Source: Saururus chinensis (Eukaryota > Streptophyta > Magnoliopsida > Piperales > Saururaceae). Taken from it: DNA of 64,000 nt. Below the pieces are notes generated by a model. The model was not told where the DNA came from and searched no databases. It worked only from the letters and a program-made list of their open reading frames with translations. A program made the translations under genes and the position numbers. Position 1 is the stretch's first letter. Each line of letters opens with the position of its first letter. The stretch is from assembly GCA_035235625.1 (NCBI GenBank), contig CP141142.1, positions 27,662,995 through 27,726,994 of the forward strand. Reading direction: 5' to 3'. Positions 40,000 through 51,631 of this stretch are shown piece after piece.

Positions 40000-41830
40000 C
40001 ACACGACGGTGGCGGCGTCGGCGGCGGAGTTGGTGGTCAAAACCGTTGTCTGGCTGAGAGAGCTGCTATCCCGAGGATTTTAGGATGCGCCGGAACTATC
40101 ACGGCCAAACAGAGTGTTAGAAATCAATGCGGTAAAACCCGCGATCCACGGCGGCACACTAGGCCGGCCGGGAGAAATATCGTGCCAACATAAGTGGCGG
40201 TGCGACCAGATGTCGAGGGTGTACACTCTAAAGATTGGCCGGTGGCTAAAACGTGCTTAGCCGGCCACAAAGACGTCGAAATCGGCCGTGGACAGCACCC
40301 AACGGCGACGATTTTGGTCAACAAAGGCCCACATATGGGCGGAGAGGGTGGGGCAACGCTCGAGAATCAAAGGAGAGGTGGAGGATGGCTCTAGTGATCA
40401 ACTCCACTCGGTGGCAAAGCCAACCGATGATTAGGTGGCACGAATGCGGCGCCTAAACCCAGAAGTACACGCGTGGCTACATGCGCACGCGGCCCAAAGG
40501 GCAGGGGAGAGGGCTGAACGGAGACGACCCAAGGCCCACAAAAGCCAACAAGGCTAAGGCCCTTAGCTGTGGCCAATCTAAGCGGCAACATCGCCGATCG
40601 CCACCCACAACCAATACTCATGGTGCGGCGGCTGTGCATCTCGCACGGTAGAGAGCAGGGGGAGGGTTCAACGTCGAGCAAAGGCTATGAGGCCGTCACT
40701 GGCCAAGGCCTGAGCAGGTGAACTCGTCCACCTTCGGTCACAGTAAGACATACAAATTCTTGCCCGAGGCCGTTCGGTACCAACGGCATAAAATGGGCAA
40801 GAAGGGTCAACGGCACACCTGCCGGTAAGGCGGAACTAGCTACAGCTACGGGCCGCAAGGCTGAACAAGGCCCAGAGGGGTGGCCCATTGGCATCATCGG
40901 GCTGGGGCGGAGCCGAACTAAGGTCCACCAAATCAAATCCGGCGTCCGACTGATAACGTCAGTCACAACGTCCAAAACGGACGTAGACCAAAAATAGGGG
41001 ACGACCGGGGAAAACCCATAAGGGCGGAGCGGCCATGGGGTCGGAGGCTAATCGGTCCAGGTGGGTGGGGCCGTCCCTGGGCCATCGCCAGGCCGGGGCG
41101 GAGCCCACGGTGGTCATGTCACCCTCACCCACCAACGATGGCGGTGCCAGCCCAACGGAACTAATCGGACGGGGTGGAGCATAGGACGGCAGAGGGGATG
41201 GAACTGGGCTGGGTAGGGTGGTCCGCTGCCTTCGCCGGAGCAAGGCGAGGCTGGGGGAAGGCCAAATCGGCCACAAAACACCGCCGGCAGCCACTGTTTG
41301 CCCAAATAGTCCGTCGGCGGAACAGTGCAGAGAGGGGGAAAAGAGATGGGGCGGCGGTGCCGAGGCTCACCGGGCCGGGAGGGGTGTCCACCCGCCGTCG
41401 CCGGGCCAGGGCGGAGCCGTGGCCGGCCGGTCGGGCCGTACCGGCCCGTGGCGGCGGTGGAACGGCGTGAAACAGTGGGGGCGGAAAATAGGGCAGCAGA
41501 GAGAAAGGGAGCGGGACGGCGAAGCTGAGGCCGTCCGGGGCCGGGGGGAGTGTCCTCCCGCCGTCGCCGGCCCATGGCGGAGCCGTGGGCGGCCGGCCGG
41601 CCCTCGCCGGCCCACGGCGGCGGCGGAATCGCACAAAACAGAGAAAGGGGGCTCACCGGGGGAGGAGGCAGCGTGGCCGTGGGGGCCGGGACGGTGGCTC
41701 CCCTGCCGTCGCACGGCCGAGGCGGAGCTAGTGCGGCGGCCCACTGGCCCACCGGCGGCCGGTGGCCGGCGGGGACAGAGAAGCAGACGGGAAGGGGGGG
41801 GGCGGCCACTGTTCATCGCCCAGGTTCTGG
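40000..41830. repeat. GC-rich block with ~165-bp repeats in the giant LTR
   Basis: Very CpG-rich in an otherwise AT-rich window. Units recur at about 41394, 41561 and 41707 (CCGTCGCCGG..GGCGGAGC). Open frames of over 200 codons occur on both strands and read as Pro/Arg/Gly-rich peptides. They are by-products of base composition and repeat structure, not supported as genes. Possibly the LTR promoter/leader region. Confidence 0.65.
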
Positions 41831-42164
41831 ATCAGGCGATGCCGACCCGATCCACATTTTCCTTTTTACTTTTTTTTCTTTTTTCTTTTTCCAAACGTAT
41901 CCCCAACGCGCGTTAACCCACTGGTTACTCGTCGAACCTCCAAAATTTGCGCCATAAGCGCACAACGAGGCCCGTGGCCCACACCTAAGCCCCACACCCG
42001 ACTCTACGGGTATAAATACAGAGAAAAGACACAAATACACATACGCTGAAACGTCACATTTTCCTGCCAAAAATGACCAGAAAAATGACAGAAAAATCCC
42101 AGAAAATTGTAGAAAAATCAGGGACCTTACACCATCACTTTTTTTTTGCTCCCTTTCTTTTTTT

Positions 42165-45100
42165 CTTTTTCTTTTTTTTATAAGCAAACCTTTTTGAAGT
42201 ATCCAGTGTAATTCACTAGTTGCTTTCCATAATGATAATAATCCACTAATTTTTGTACAAGGTTTGTTCAATAGATTTATGTGAAGCATCTTTACTTAAA
42301 TTAACAAAAGGAGGCACAAGTTTCTTGGCATGTTTTGCATCTTGACGTCCAAATTTCTTCACAAGATCTTTAGCAAACTTGGATTGTGAGATAAAGATTT
42401 CATAATTAGTTTATTGTACTTGCAAACCAAGAAAATAAGTTAGAAAACTTCCATATTTCAAATTTTTTGCCCATCTCTTTTACAAAACCTTTAGCAAGCC
42501 TATCATTTTTGGAACTAATCATCCACATAGATTTGTGTTACTACAACATGATTTCCATACTTCATTACAAACAATGTCTTGTCAATAACTCCACTTGTGT
42601 AATTTTACTCTATCAGATATTTTTTGTCAACCTATCATACCATTCTTGGAGCTTGTTTCAATCTATACAAAGCTTTCTTTAATTTGTACACAATCAGGAT
42701 GATGAGGGTTAATAACCTTTAGTTGTTCGACATAGACTTCCTCTTTCAAGTATTCATTCAGAAAAGAGTTTTTGATATCTATTTGATAACCTTTAAATTT
42801 AAATGACGTCATAACAAGAAGCAATGTAATAGATTAAGTCTAGCAACAGGAGCAAAATTTTAATCAAAATCACTGCTTTCTACTTGTATAAAGCCTTGAA
42901 CAAGCAATCTTGCTTCGTTTCTTACCACATTACCTTGTTCATCTATTTTGTTCTTGTAAATCAACTTTGTACATATGACATTACATTGCTTAGATCTAGG
43001 GACAAAAAATCGTACATCATTCCTTGTAAATTGTCCTAGTTCCTCTTGTATTGCATTTATCCAATTCTCATACAGAAGAGCTTCATCAATCTTCTTTGGT
43101 TAAATAAAAGATACATAACAAGAAACTTTTATTCGTTCTTCAAATTGATGTCTTGTTCTCACTTCTTCATTGATGTCACTAATCACATTGGTTTTAGAAT
43201 GATCTTTTGAAGCCCAATTAGGTACTTGACCAATTTAAACTTATGGTTCTTTCTCTTCTTATTGAATTTCAATTTCATAAATATGATCCTCATGAACTTC
43301 CACTCACTTTTGTTCTTTACCATCTGCATTACTAAACACATTAGTTAAAACATCAAAATCATACCAATCATCAACTTTTTGTTGTCCGTTCCAATGTTGA
43401 CTATTTTGTGTTTCAAAATTTTGAAAATAAGTCACAACCACATTAAAAGACTCCTAACAATTTGAGTTCTTTTGTTGCAAACCTGGTATGCCCTACTTGT
43501 CAAAGAATATCCAAGAAAAATTCTATTATCACTTTTTTTATCAAATTTTTCTAAAGCTTCCATATCTTTTAAGATATAACAAGGACTTCCAAAAAATCTA
43601 AAGTATTTGATAGTGGGTTTTACACCTCTCCACAACTCATAAGGGGTTTACATTGTGCCAGGTTTTAAGAAGACTCTATTGAGGGTGTAAGCAGCAGTGC
43701 TTACAACTTTTGCCCAAAAATGTTTAAGCAAATTCTTCTCATTTAGCATAACCCTAGCCATTTCTTGAATAATCTTATTCTTTCTTTTATCCCATTTTAT
43801 TGAATAGTTTTATAGGCTGAGAACTCATGATGAATTCTTTATTTATCACAAAATTCTTTAAAAGTAAAGTTAGTAAATTCACTAACTCTGTCACTCGTAA
43901 TGTTTTGGATTTTTAGACCACTTTTGTTTTGTATGATAAGATGAATTGTTTTGGATTTTTCAATAACATCATACATCTTTCTTAGAAAATCTACCCAAGT
44001 GAATCTTGATAGGTCATCCATCATCACTAAGATGTACTTTTTACTACCTTAACTAGCTATTTACATTGGTCCTATAAGGTCCATGTGTATCAACTCTAAT
44101 GGTCTTTTAGTTCTCATATGTTTCAACTTTTTATGATGAGATTTTGATTATTTACCCATTTGATAAGCACCACATACAAAGTTTACAAGGGTTTACAAAA
44201 TAGGAGTGCATCTAATGGTCCCTTCCTTTGTTACTTTTATTAAATCACTAAAATTCACATTCTCTAATCTTTGATGCTATAAGTAAGTATTATCAAGCAA
44301 AGACAAGTTTACAAAATAAACAAGATGAAGCAAATAACAATTATCTTGTGCTCTTAAGCCTTTCACACAAGTCATCCTAGTTTGTTGATGACATAACAAG
44401 CTTTCTTTGTAAATTTGACAACAAAACTGGAGTTACAATTTTGACTAATGCTCAAAAGATTAGCTTTCAAACCCATCACATAAAAAACATTGTCAAAATC
44501 AGGCAATCCAACAACTTTCAAAGTAACTATCTCATATATTTTTAGGGTACTTCCTTTTTCAAAGTAACTTTATCATCATATTTCTCTACCACATTAGTAA
44601 ACTTAAATTTGTCATTAGTCATGTGTTCTGAACATCCACTATCTAGGTACCATATGTTAGAATGTGGAGTTTTTATGGCAGTGTGTACTGCAAGACATTT
44701 CACATCCTCTTTATTCACCTAAATTGTTTTAGTTTTCACAAATTCTTAAATTTCACTCAGATTTTTATCATGTTTAAAGTTCTCAAGAGTTTTTGTATTC
44801 AACTTTTGTTCTTTCTTTGAACAACATTATGAGCAAACTTAAGAGGAAAACTTAGCGAATTATGTGTATAATCTCTATGTCCAAGATTTTGAACTTTTGC
44901 ACTAAGTTTCCTTATGCTTCTCCCTATCCATGAGATTTTTTAAAGCAAGTCAATTTTAACATTGTTTCTCACAAATTGTTGCTTCCTCAATAATTTTTTC
45001 TTGTTTAACTCAATTTTAGTTACTAGATCAATCTTAATCAATTGTGTTCCAACCAAAAGTTTAGAATTTAAAGTACTAGCATCATGATCATTCAAATCTT

Positions 45101-45508
45101 TAGCCTTAACAAATTTAGTATTTCTTAGAGAATTTGTTTTCTTTTGTCCCATATACCCTAAACCACTTTTGTGACATCCAAATTGATCAAATGAGAGAAT
45201 TTTATCAAGTTTTTCTTTACATTGGACAAACTCTTTCAATTTAGAATTTGAAGTTTTCAATTCTTTTTCCAAGAATTTAATTTTCACAAGTAACTCAATA
45301 TTTTTTATCTTATATAAAGATATGTCATGCATAATTTGAGAATTCTCATGTTCCATAGAACAAAATTTTGCTCTAAACATCTTTAATTCATCAATAACAA
45401 GATAATTCCTAGCCACAACAAAATTTGACCGAAATAAAGATAAGCTAAGCATGTTTTTCAATTCCATGACAACCGAAATCAAAGTTTAAAATATCCCCAG
45501 CTACCACT
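42165..45508 (-). mobile_element. Ty1/copia internal region, - strand, second relative
   Basis: In - strand order: gag-like (45482-44940, KNMLSLSLFRSNFVVARN...), gag-pre-integrase (about 44650-44150), integrase (44027-43839, MMMDDLSRFTWVDFLRKM; 43635-43432, FFGSPCYILKDME), and reverse transcriptase (about 43350-42300, ending with a SQSKFAKDLVKKFG-like peptide). Same family as 28832-31759. Broken at many places; its 5' LTR is 45509-46681. Confidence 0.75.
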
Positions 45509-46681
45509 TGTTGATTTGTGGGACTATATGTGTGGCATAAACAAAACAAAAAAATAAAGTGCCTCTAACTCCTAATTAAGTTACAATATTTATTTCCCCC
45601 TTTAAACAAAATAAACCTAGAATTTGTTCAATTTAACATCCCTAATTCCAATGTGTTTTAACGAGAAATTTGTAATAAAAAAATTAGCAAATAAAACACA
45701 CAAGAATTTTTATATGGAAACCCATCTAGGAAAAACCAGAGGACACTTCTTCTATATCAACTATGCACTATGTAAACTTAAGATTACAGAATTACCGATT
45801 ATATAAACAAAACTTTTTTTTCTTCAAACTAGCTCGTTCTTCACACCAGTCTTGAATTCTAAATCAAGTACTCCTTGTTTGTTTATCGTTCATAGCTTAA
45901 TCTCCTTCTTTTTGGTACTCTCTTTTATCTTTCATCTCCCCTTTGAATGAATCTTCTATTCACTTGATTTTCTCAGTAACACGCTTCAGCAAACACTATG
46001 TGTTTTGTGCTCTAATCTCACTTCTAATCACTCTTTTTTATTTATGGTAAAAAATTTTTTAATCTAGAAGACAACTCTCTCAAAACTCCATTAAAGAGAC
46101 TCCACACAAGCACTATAAGTTTTCTAGGTCTTCTCTCTTCCTTTATCATGTTTCAATCCCTTTGTGTAGATTCATAGACCCTAAATGTAATAGGTCTATA
46201 ATTTAGAATTATAACCAAACTATAAAATCTTAAATTTGGCAACTAATCGCTCTAACGATTGATCATTTCAACAAGGCGATCAATCACTCTCTATATTTTT
46301 CTTCACAACTCTTCAGATGATCGATTGCTTCAATAGGTAGATTGATCGTAACTCTTGGCTTTATTTTACATAGTGATTTTAGGTGCCAATTGTTCACTTT
46401 GAAGAATAGTTCAATCATTCTGTCAATTTTCCATTTCTCGTTATTTAAATCTCCAATCTTCATCATGCTTTCACCTAAGGTTTCTTTAACACTAAAGTGT
46501 GTCAATGTGATGTGAGCATGTACTTTCACCTGACAAAAATACGTATTTGAGTTTTCTTTTCATTCCACCTTCATAAATCCATCATTAAATTATGAACTTG
46601 ACTCAAAATACACATTTTATGACATTGTTCTAACCACGACAATAAGTCAATACATGACATAATGACACTTATGTTTTTACA
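45509..46681 (-). mobile_element. Copia 5' LTR, - orientation, best-preserved copy
   Basis: From TGTTGATTTGTGGGAC (left) to CTTATGTTTTTACA (right), 1173 bp with TG...CA ends. A primer-site-like word (AGTGGTAGCTGGGG on the - strand) directly adjoins the left end. It is the reference copy for the LTR family in this window. Confidence 0.7.
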
Positions 46682-48113
46682 TATCATGATATAGTTATAT
46701 AATGTTATTAAATTACAATTGTTTTGTTAATACTTGGTTTTTGTTTAGCTATCTAACTGGTTATATTCATATATTCATCATCTGTGTGATGCAGGTTCCT
46801 TGTAGGATTAAAACTATTTTAGGACTTTAGATGCATGGTAAGGATCATGTTGTTAGGTCACTTAACATGTTTACTGTTTTCTTACTTTAAGGTAGATAAT
46901 TTAAGGCACGTGAATACCAATTTGTTTGTATCTGTGCATGTCAAGATATTTAGACATATGCTTGGGCAAGACCCTGTACAATTTAAGATATGATTTGACC
47001 TAGATTACTATTGTACTTTGATTAACATTTGTATTTTCAAAAAATGATTGGCTCATACCCCAAGATAACTTGTCAAATGTTTGACAAAGAGTTTAAAATT
47101 TTTGTTTTTGCTATTTTATTCATAAAAGTTATTTTAAAAATCTTAGGCTTAACATTAAGTCTGCTAGGGTTCTAGAGTTATAGTAAGAAATAAGTTGATA
47201 TCATATTGACTTAAAATAAGTAATTATGTTATAGACCAATCGATTGTTCAATATGACGATTTATCATTCCCTATTTTGTTCACAACCCTAGTGGATCCTA
47301 TCAATAATTCCCTCTTCTTGACCCGATGAATTTGATTCCAATCAATCTTTCAATTCAGTCTTATGTTATCCCAACACTTAAATAATGTATTTTTATGAAA
47401 ATCCTAAGTGTTTGTGCATGTATATGTGAAGTTTACCTTTCTTGTCTTCAAAGCTCATTCACCATGTTTAAGTCTTCTACCTTGAATATTTACAACACTT
47501 ATGCTCGGATTTTTCAAATCAATTAATTCCAAATCTGACTTGATACACCACTAACCTAGTCGGACTCCTAAAACTTAAAAACAAACATAAAATAGACATA
47601 GTTTTCATCATCCAAATAAAGTCAATTATAAGGCATATGCCTCATATGTTCTAACATGCTCCACCTTTGGCTATTTCATTGATTTTCACATGTACAAAAA
47701 TCTTTACTTGACTCTTTTAGACTTATTAAGACTATCTTGATTTTATCTTTAAAAGCCTTCAACTTGTGCTTAAGTTGCACACTTAAACAAAAAATATTTG
47801 TAAAAAGCTACTCAATAAGTGTTAACTAAGCAAAATCACATGATTTTCCATAATTAGTTCTCCCCCTTTTGTGAGAAATAGTCAAAACGTGAACCAGAAG
47901 TATAGAAAACAAATATTAAATAACGAGAACTCAAGTAAATAATCAGAATGACATAAAAAATATATACAATAACATCTATATGTCTAAAAAATATCAGTTT
48001 CAAGATACATAGGATAATCCAGTAAAATATATACGATGAACTAAAACAAAGCCTGATAACAATAACAAAAATACATGAAAACAATCACCATGTCCTCATC
48101 AGATGAAGGAACA
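46682..48113 (-). mobile_element. 3' end of a Maximus/SIRE-like copia element, - strand
   Basis: An LTR ends at 47656; on the - strand it starts TGTTAGAACATATGAGG, preceded by the purine tract AAAGGTGGAGCA. A second purine tract (AAAAGGGGGAGAACT) lies near 47865, as in SIRE-type elements. LTR sequence extends left toward 46700. No coding domain seen. Related to the LTRs at 3880-5085 and 49330-50459. Confidence 0.55.
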
Positions 48114-48393
48114 AGTTGTGTGCCAAAATAAGGGTGTGATGCCCCACCTATGGGTCCATTTGGTGGCTTAGTAGTAGGTTCATTAGTTTTTGCTTATTAA
48201 TTAGATTGTCTTTAGTTGATTATGAGTAATGGGCTTTAGGTTTATTGTCAGTAGGCCCATTAGGAGATCTATGTATTGTAGGGGCTATGCCCTAATCTTG
48301 ATTAATGAAGAATTAATCATAGTTTTAGTCCTTTATTTTGCCTCATTTTCCTCTTTTGTTAGGTTGCCAAGCCAATGTGGCTGACATACCACA
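48114..48393 (+). repeat. 5' LTR of the short element
   Basis: 280 bp ending CATACCACA; aligned by eye with 51351-51631 along its whole length with scattered substitutions. Confidence 0.75.
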
Positions 48394-48397
48394 TAAT

Positions 48398-48410
48398 TGG
48401 TATTAAAGCC
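48398..48410 (+). other. Primer-binding site, tRNA-Met(i)-like
   Basis: TGGTATTAAAGCC differs from the canonical plant primer site TGGTATCAGAGCC at two positions and lies 4 bases inside the LTR. Confidence 0.7.
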
Positions 48411-49329
48411 TTGTGGCCTGTGCTACTACACATCCTCAGCTGCCTAACTCCTGGCCACCATGGCCATGACCCCAAGGACAGTTAGGGAGGAGATTGGTTA
48501 GCTTCTAGCTGACCACCTCTCCTCCAGGCCACAACATAGTGTCACTAGCTAACCAGTTGGGGACAACCGGTAGGCTTTCGATGCAAATGTGCTCGATGAG
48601 CATGTTCTAGTCCTTCCCTTCTGTGGAAGCCTCCAAAGGCATGAGCTTTCCCAACCAACCACCAGTGTTTGACCATTCATTGCCTAGATTTCCACTCTTG
48701 TTGGGCCTCCGCCTCCAGTCACCAACAAGAAATCATTGGTGCTTTATCAGTATCAATTCCTCCCAGTACCCCTGTTGCACTATCAGTTGTAGAATAGTCT
48801 AGGATTCAACCTTGTACCCCATTTTCTTTCTAGGAAATACCAAGCTTTGAGCTACATAGTTTGATCCACCCCAACCATTCCACTACTATGCAATTCCACT
48901 AGCAGTTATGCAAACGTCATTGGTTCGGACGCCCATCTATAAATGGAGTTGCGGAGGGGATTGTCAGTGTAATTGCTTCATATAGCAGTGGTCTCATTCT
49001 AAACCTTGGACAGAGCTGCCGCTTGTGCAAATTGAGCTACCACCGCTGACACCACAATGGGTCATTTTCCACTTCCTCGGTCTTGCTATGCATCAGCCAT
49101 TCAATGCCCCATGGATCAATGATGGAGATCCTGGAGGTGATGATCACGAAGCCCTCTATCCGACTGTTGCAGACGTATGTCACATTCTAGTGGTATGACA
49201 ATAACTGATTTTCTCGATCATCGCCTTGCCATTGTCATGAGGCAACTTTAACCCCACAGTGGCATTCCCAATTGAAAGTTAAATATCCATCTAATCAACC
49301 TAGTGGATCACCACATTGCCCCTAGATTA

Positions 49330-50459
49330 ATTCTTAGAAAGATAAAGACTACGAGATATGACCTCATTCAACAGGTATTTCAATTAAGTAATGGAAATGA
49401 TAAAACTAAATCTATATTTTTTATGATTAATCCACCAACAATCAAACCATATATCATGCAAAGCAAATAAGCACACACACAATTTCTATGTGGAAAACCC
49501 CAACTAGGGTAAAAAATCACGATCACCATTATTGACCTAAATTCAATGCCCTAGATAGCAAGACACTACATAGGCACAAGCAAACCACCAACCTTTGTTG
49601 TTGACTCAAACCTAAAAACCCCTTTTGCTTAAATCTCCAACAAAACTCCTCTAGTTGGTGGCCTTCAAGCCTTCTCCTCAAGCTTTGAATTTTTTCTTCT
49701 ACTTGCTTTGTCTTTGTTCTCTTCTAGCCTCCAAAACAAGCTCTTCTTGTTCTTTGACTTTAGCCTTGATTGTCTTTGACTCTTCTTTGAAGATTTCTGC
49801 AAGTCCTCTTTGTTTTTGGTGTGTGTAAGACTCTTCTCTTTGTTGTGTGTCTCAAGGAATCATCAAAAACATAAGTGTGAAGCTCCAAGATGTTCTCCTC
49901 TTGGAATACTATGGACAAGGATCTCTCCTTTATTCTCTATGAATTTTTAGTTTTTCCTCTCTTCACTTTTGTGGTTACCTAGCCTTTAAATAGTTCATTA
50001 AGCCGGTTTAGGTGTTTGACTCCAATTAGGACTAAATTCTCTTTTGGAATAATTAAACTAGGTAAGTAACTCACACAACAATTAGTCATTTGACACAAGC
50101 CAATTTGGGTAGCGATTAATTGATTGGCTCAATATAAATTGCAACGATCCTTCTATGGTACATTAAAATTCCCATTTTGCCTTAATTCCATATAAAACTC
50201 CCAAATTCATGTAATTCACTCATTCTCAGCTAATCTAAGTGAATTGTGTATGTGAGTGTATGCAAATTTACCACTTAACTTCAACACTCTGCTTAGTCTT
50301 CAACATTGATCGATAAGAACATGTCTTCTCCTATTTTTCAAGTCAATCAATTCCAAATTCGACTTGACCACAATTAAATCTAGTCAGATTCCTATGATGA
50401 AAAATATACATAAAGTTTCAACATTGTTTTGATCATTGAAATTAGCCTATCAGAATACA
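49330..50459 (-). mobile_element. Copia-type solo LTR nested in the short element
   Basis: The right end reads TGTATTCTGATAGGCTAATT on the - strand, a typical Maximus/SIRE-like LTR start. Sequence resembles 3880-5085 (GGTAAAAAATCAC) and 47490-47640 (TTCCAAATTCGACTTGA). No internal region. The left boundary is approximate because no target duplication is evident. Confidence 0.55.
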
Positions 50460-51350
50460 TACAACTACCTCGCCTTCATCTTGAATACTGAACTACCTCG
50501 AGCCACAACATGGGAAGGCGATGCTAGGGTTTGCTCATTTGGAGCTCTACGCAGATGATGGGAAATCAATGTGTTTCTAAGCCAAAGCCACCCACTTTCA
50601 TTTCACCATAGAGCCCATGCAGGTCTAAGTCAGATTCTTCCACCCTCTTTGCATAGCAACACCTAGAGGTTTTTCTCTAACGGATCTGGTTTGGTCTGCT
50701 TCCTATCTTTGTTTGCACTCCCTCATATACTCCCTCCAAGCCACATATTGCAACAAAAATGGATTTCTTAGGTTCAGCATCCGGATGTTGTGAGCCATAG
50801 CCCATGTATTGTTGATCACCAAAGGCCTAGTGTAGTTCAAGGTTGTTTCTGCACTATGACCTCATGTGTCGATTCCTATCCTCAACACCAGTTTGACCTT
50901 GTTGCTGATGATGTCTGATGACTTGTGTGGTCCATGTCAGTCATCCTATTGTTCCTTTAGTGATGGATTGCTCATTGGGGACCTTCGCAAATAGTCCAAT
51001 GTTGTCCTGTGACTAACAAGGTGTGCCTCTTCCCTTGCTCTGCCGCCACCATCATCTGTAGTCGTCCTTGCCAATAGTAGGATACCTTGCCCTCGAATCC
51101 CATGTTTGTTGCGTTCACTGTCTCACAAGGCTTTCTTCCCAACCACCATCCATCGACTTTATTTCTTGCATGTTTCTTCTAGCTTCTTCACATGTTTTTT
51201 CTAGCACTGGTCACATTACCATGCATCCTCACTACTATCTCTTCCACAATTCCAGACTAGTTGTTCACAATGGATCTATGGCAGGCCCAATGCTAGGAGA
51301 TTTTGGGTCACTTCAAGGGTGAGATGATGTGCAAGCGAAATGTGGTGGAA

Positions 51351-51631
51351 TGTTATATCCCAAAATAAAGGTGTGATGCCCCCACCTATGGGCTACAATT
51401 GGTGGATTAGTAGTAGGTCCATTAGTATTTGCTTATTAATTAGATTGTCTTTAGTTGATTATGAATAATGGTCTTTAGGTTAATTGTTAGGAGGCCTATT
51501 TGGAGATCTATATATTGAAGGGGCTATGGACCAATCTCAATTAGTGAAGAATTAATCATAGTTTTAGTCTTTGTCTTTTCTCCTTTTCCTCTTTTTTTTG
51601 GCTACCAAGCCAATGTGATTAACGGACTACA
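51351..51631 (+). repeat. 3' LTR of the short element
   Basis: It begins TGTTATATCCCAAAATAAAG and ends GGACTACA. Direct repeat of 48114-48393. Confidence 0.75.

Larger units (their letters stand above)
36972..42131 (-). mobile_element. Giant 5.16-kb solo LTR, Tekay/Del-like gypsy
   Basis: A CCATC target duplication (36967-36971 and 42132-42136) flanks a TG...CA element of 5160 bp. On the - strand it starts TGTAAGGTCCCTGA and ends CTCGGGCATTACA, as many plant gypsy LTRs do. No gag or pol and no second copy of the ends occur inside, so it is best read as one LTR. It holds several tandem arrays and a GC-rich block. Orientation is not certain: TATAAATAC at 42010-42018 on the + strand would favour the opposite reading. 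Confidence 0.75.
48114..51631 (+). mobile_element. Short non-autonomous LTR element (LARD-like)
   Basis: Two direct ~280-bp LTRs (48114-48393 and 51351-51631) share TTGCTTATTAATTAGATTG and GAAGAATTAATCATAG and end in ACA. Just inside the 5' LTR, 48398-48410 reads TGGTATTAAAGCC, close to the initiator tRNA-Met primer site TGGTATCAGAGCC. The internal 2.95 kb shows no gag, protease or polymerase that I recognise and holds a nested copia-type LTR. The LTRs are visibly diverged, so it is old. Confidence 0.75.

Noticed and set aside
41114-41916. Open frames of 231-232 codons on opposite strands, Pro/Arg/Gly-rich
   Set aside because: They lie in a GC-rich repeat block of a solo LTR where stops are rare in every frame. 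No domain, no intron structure, and both strands open at once.
36972-42131. Complete LTR element rather than a solo LTR
   Set aside because: The ends do not recur inside, and no primer site, polypurine tract or pol domain is present between them.
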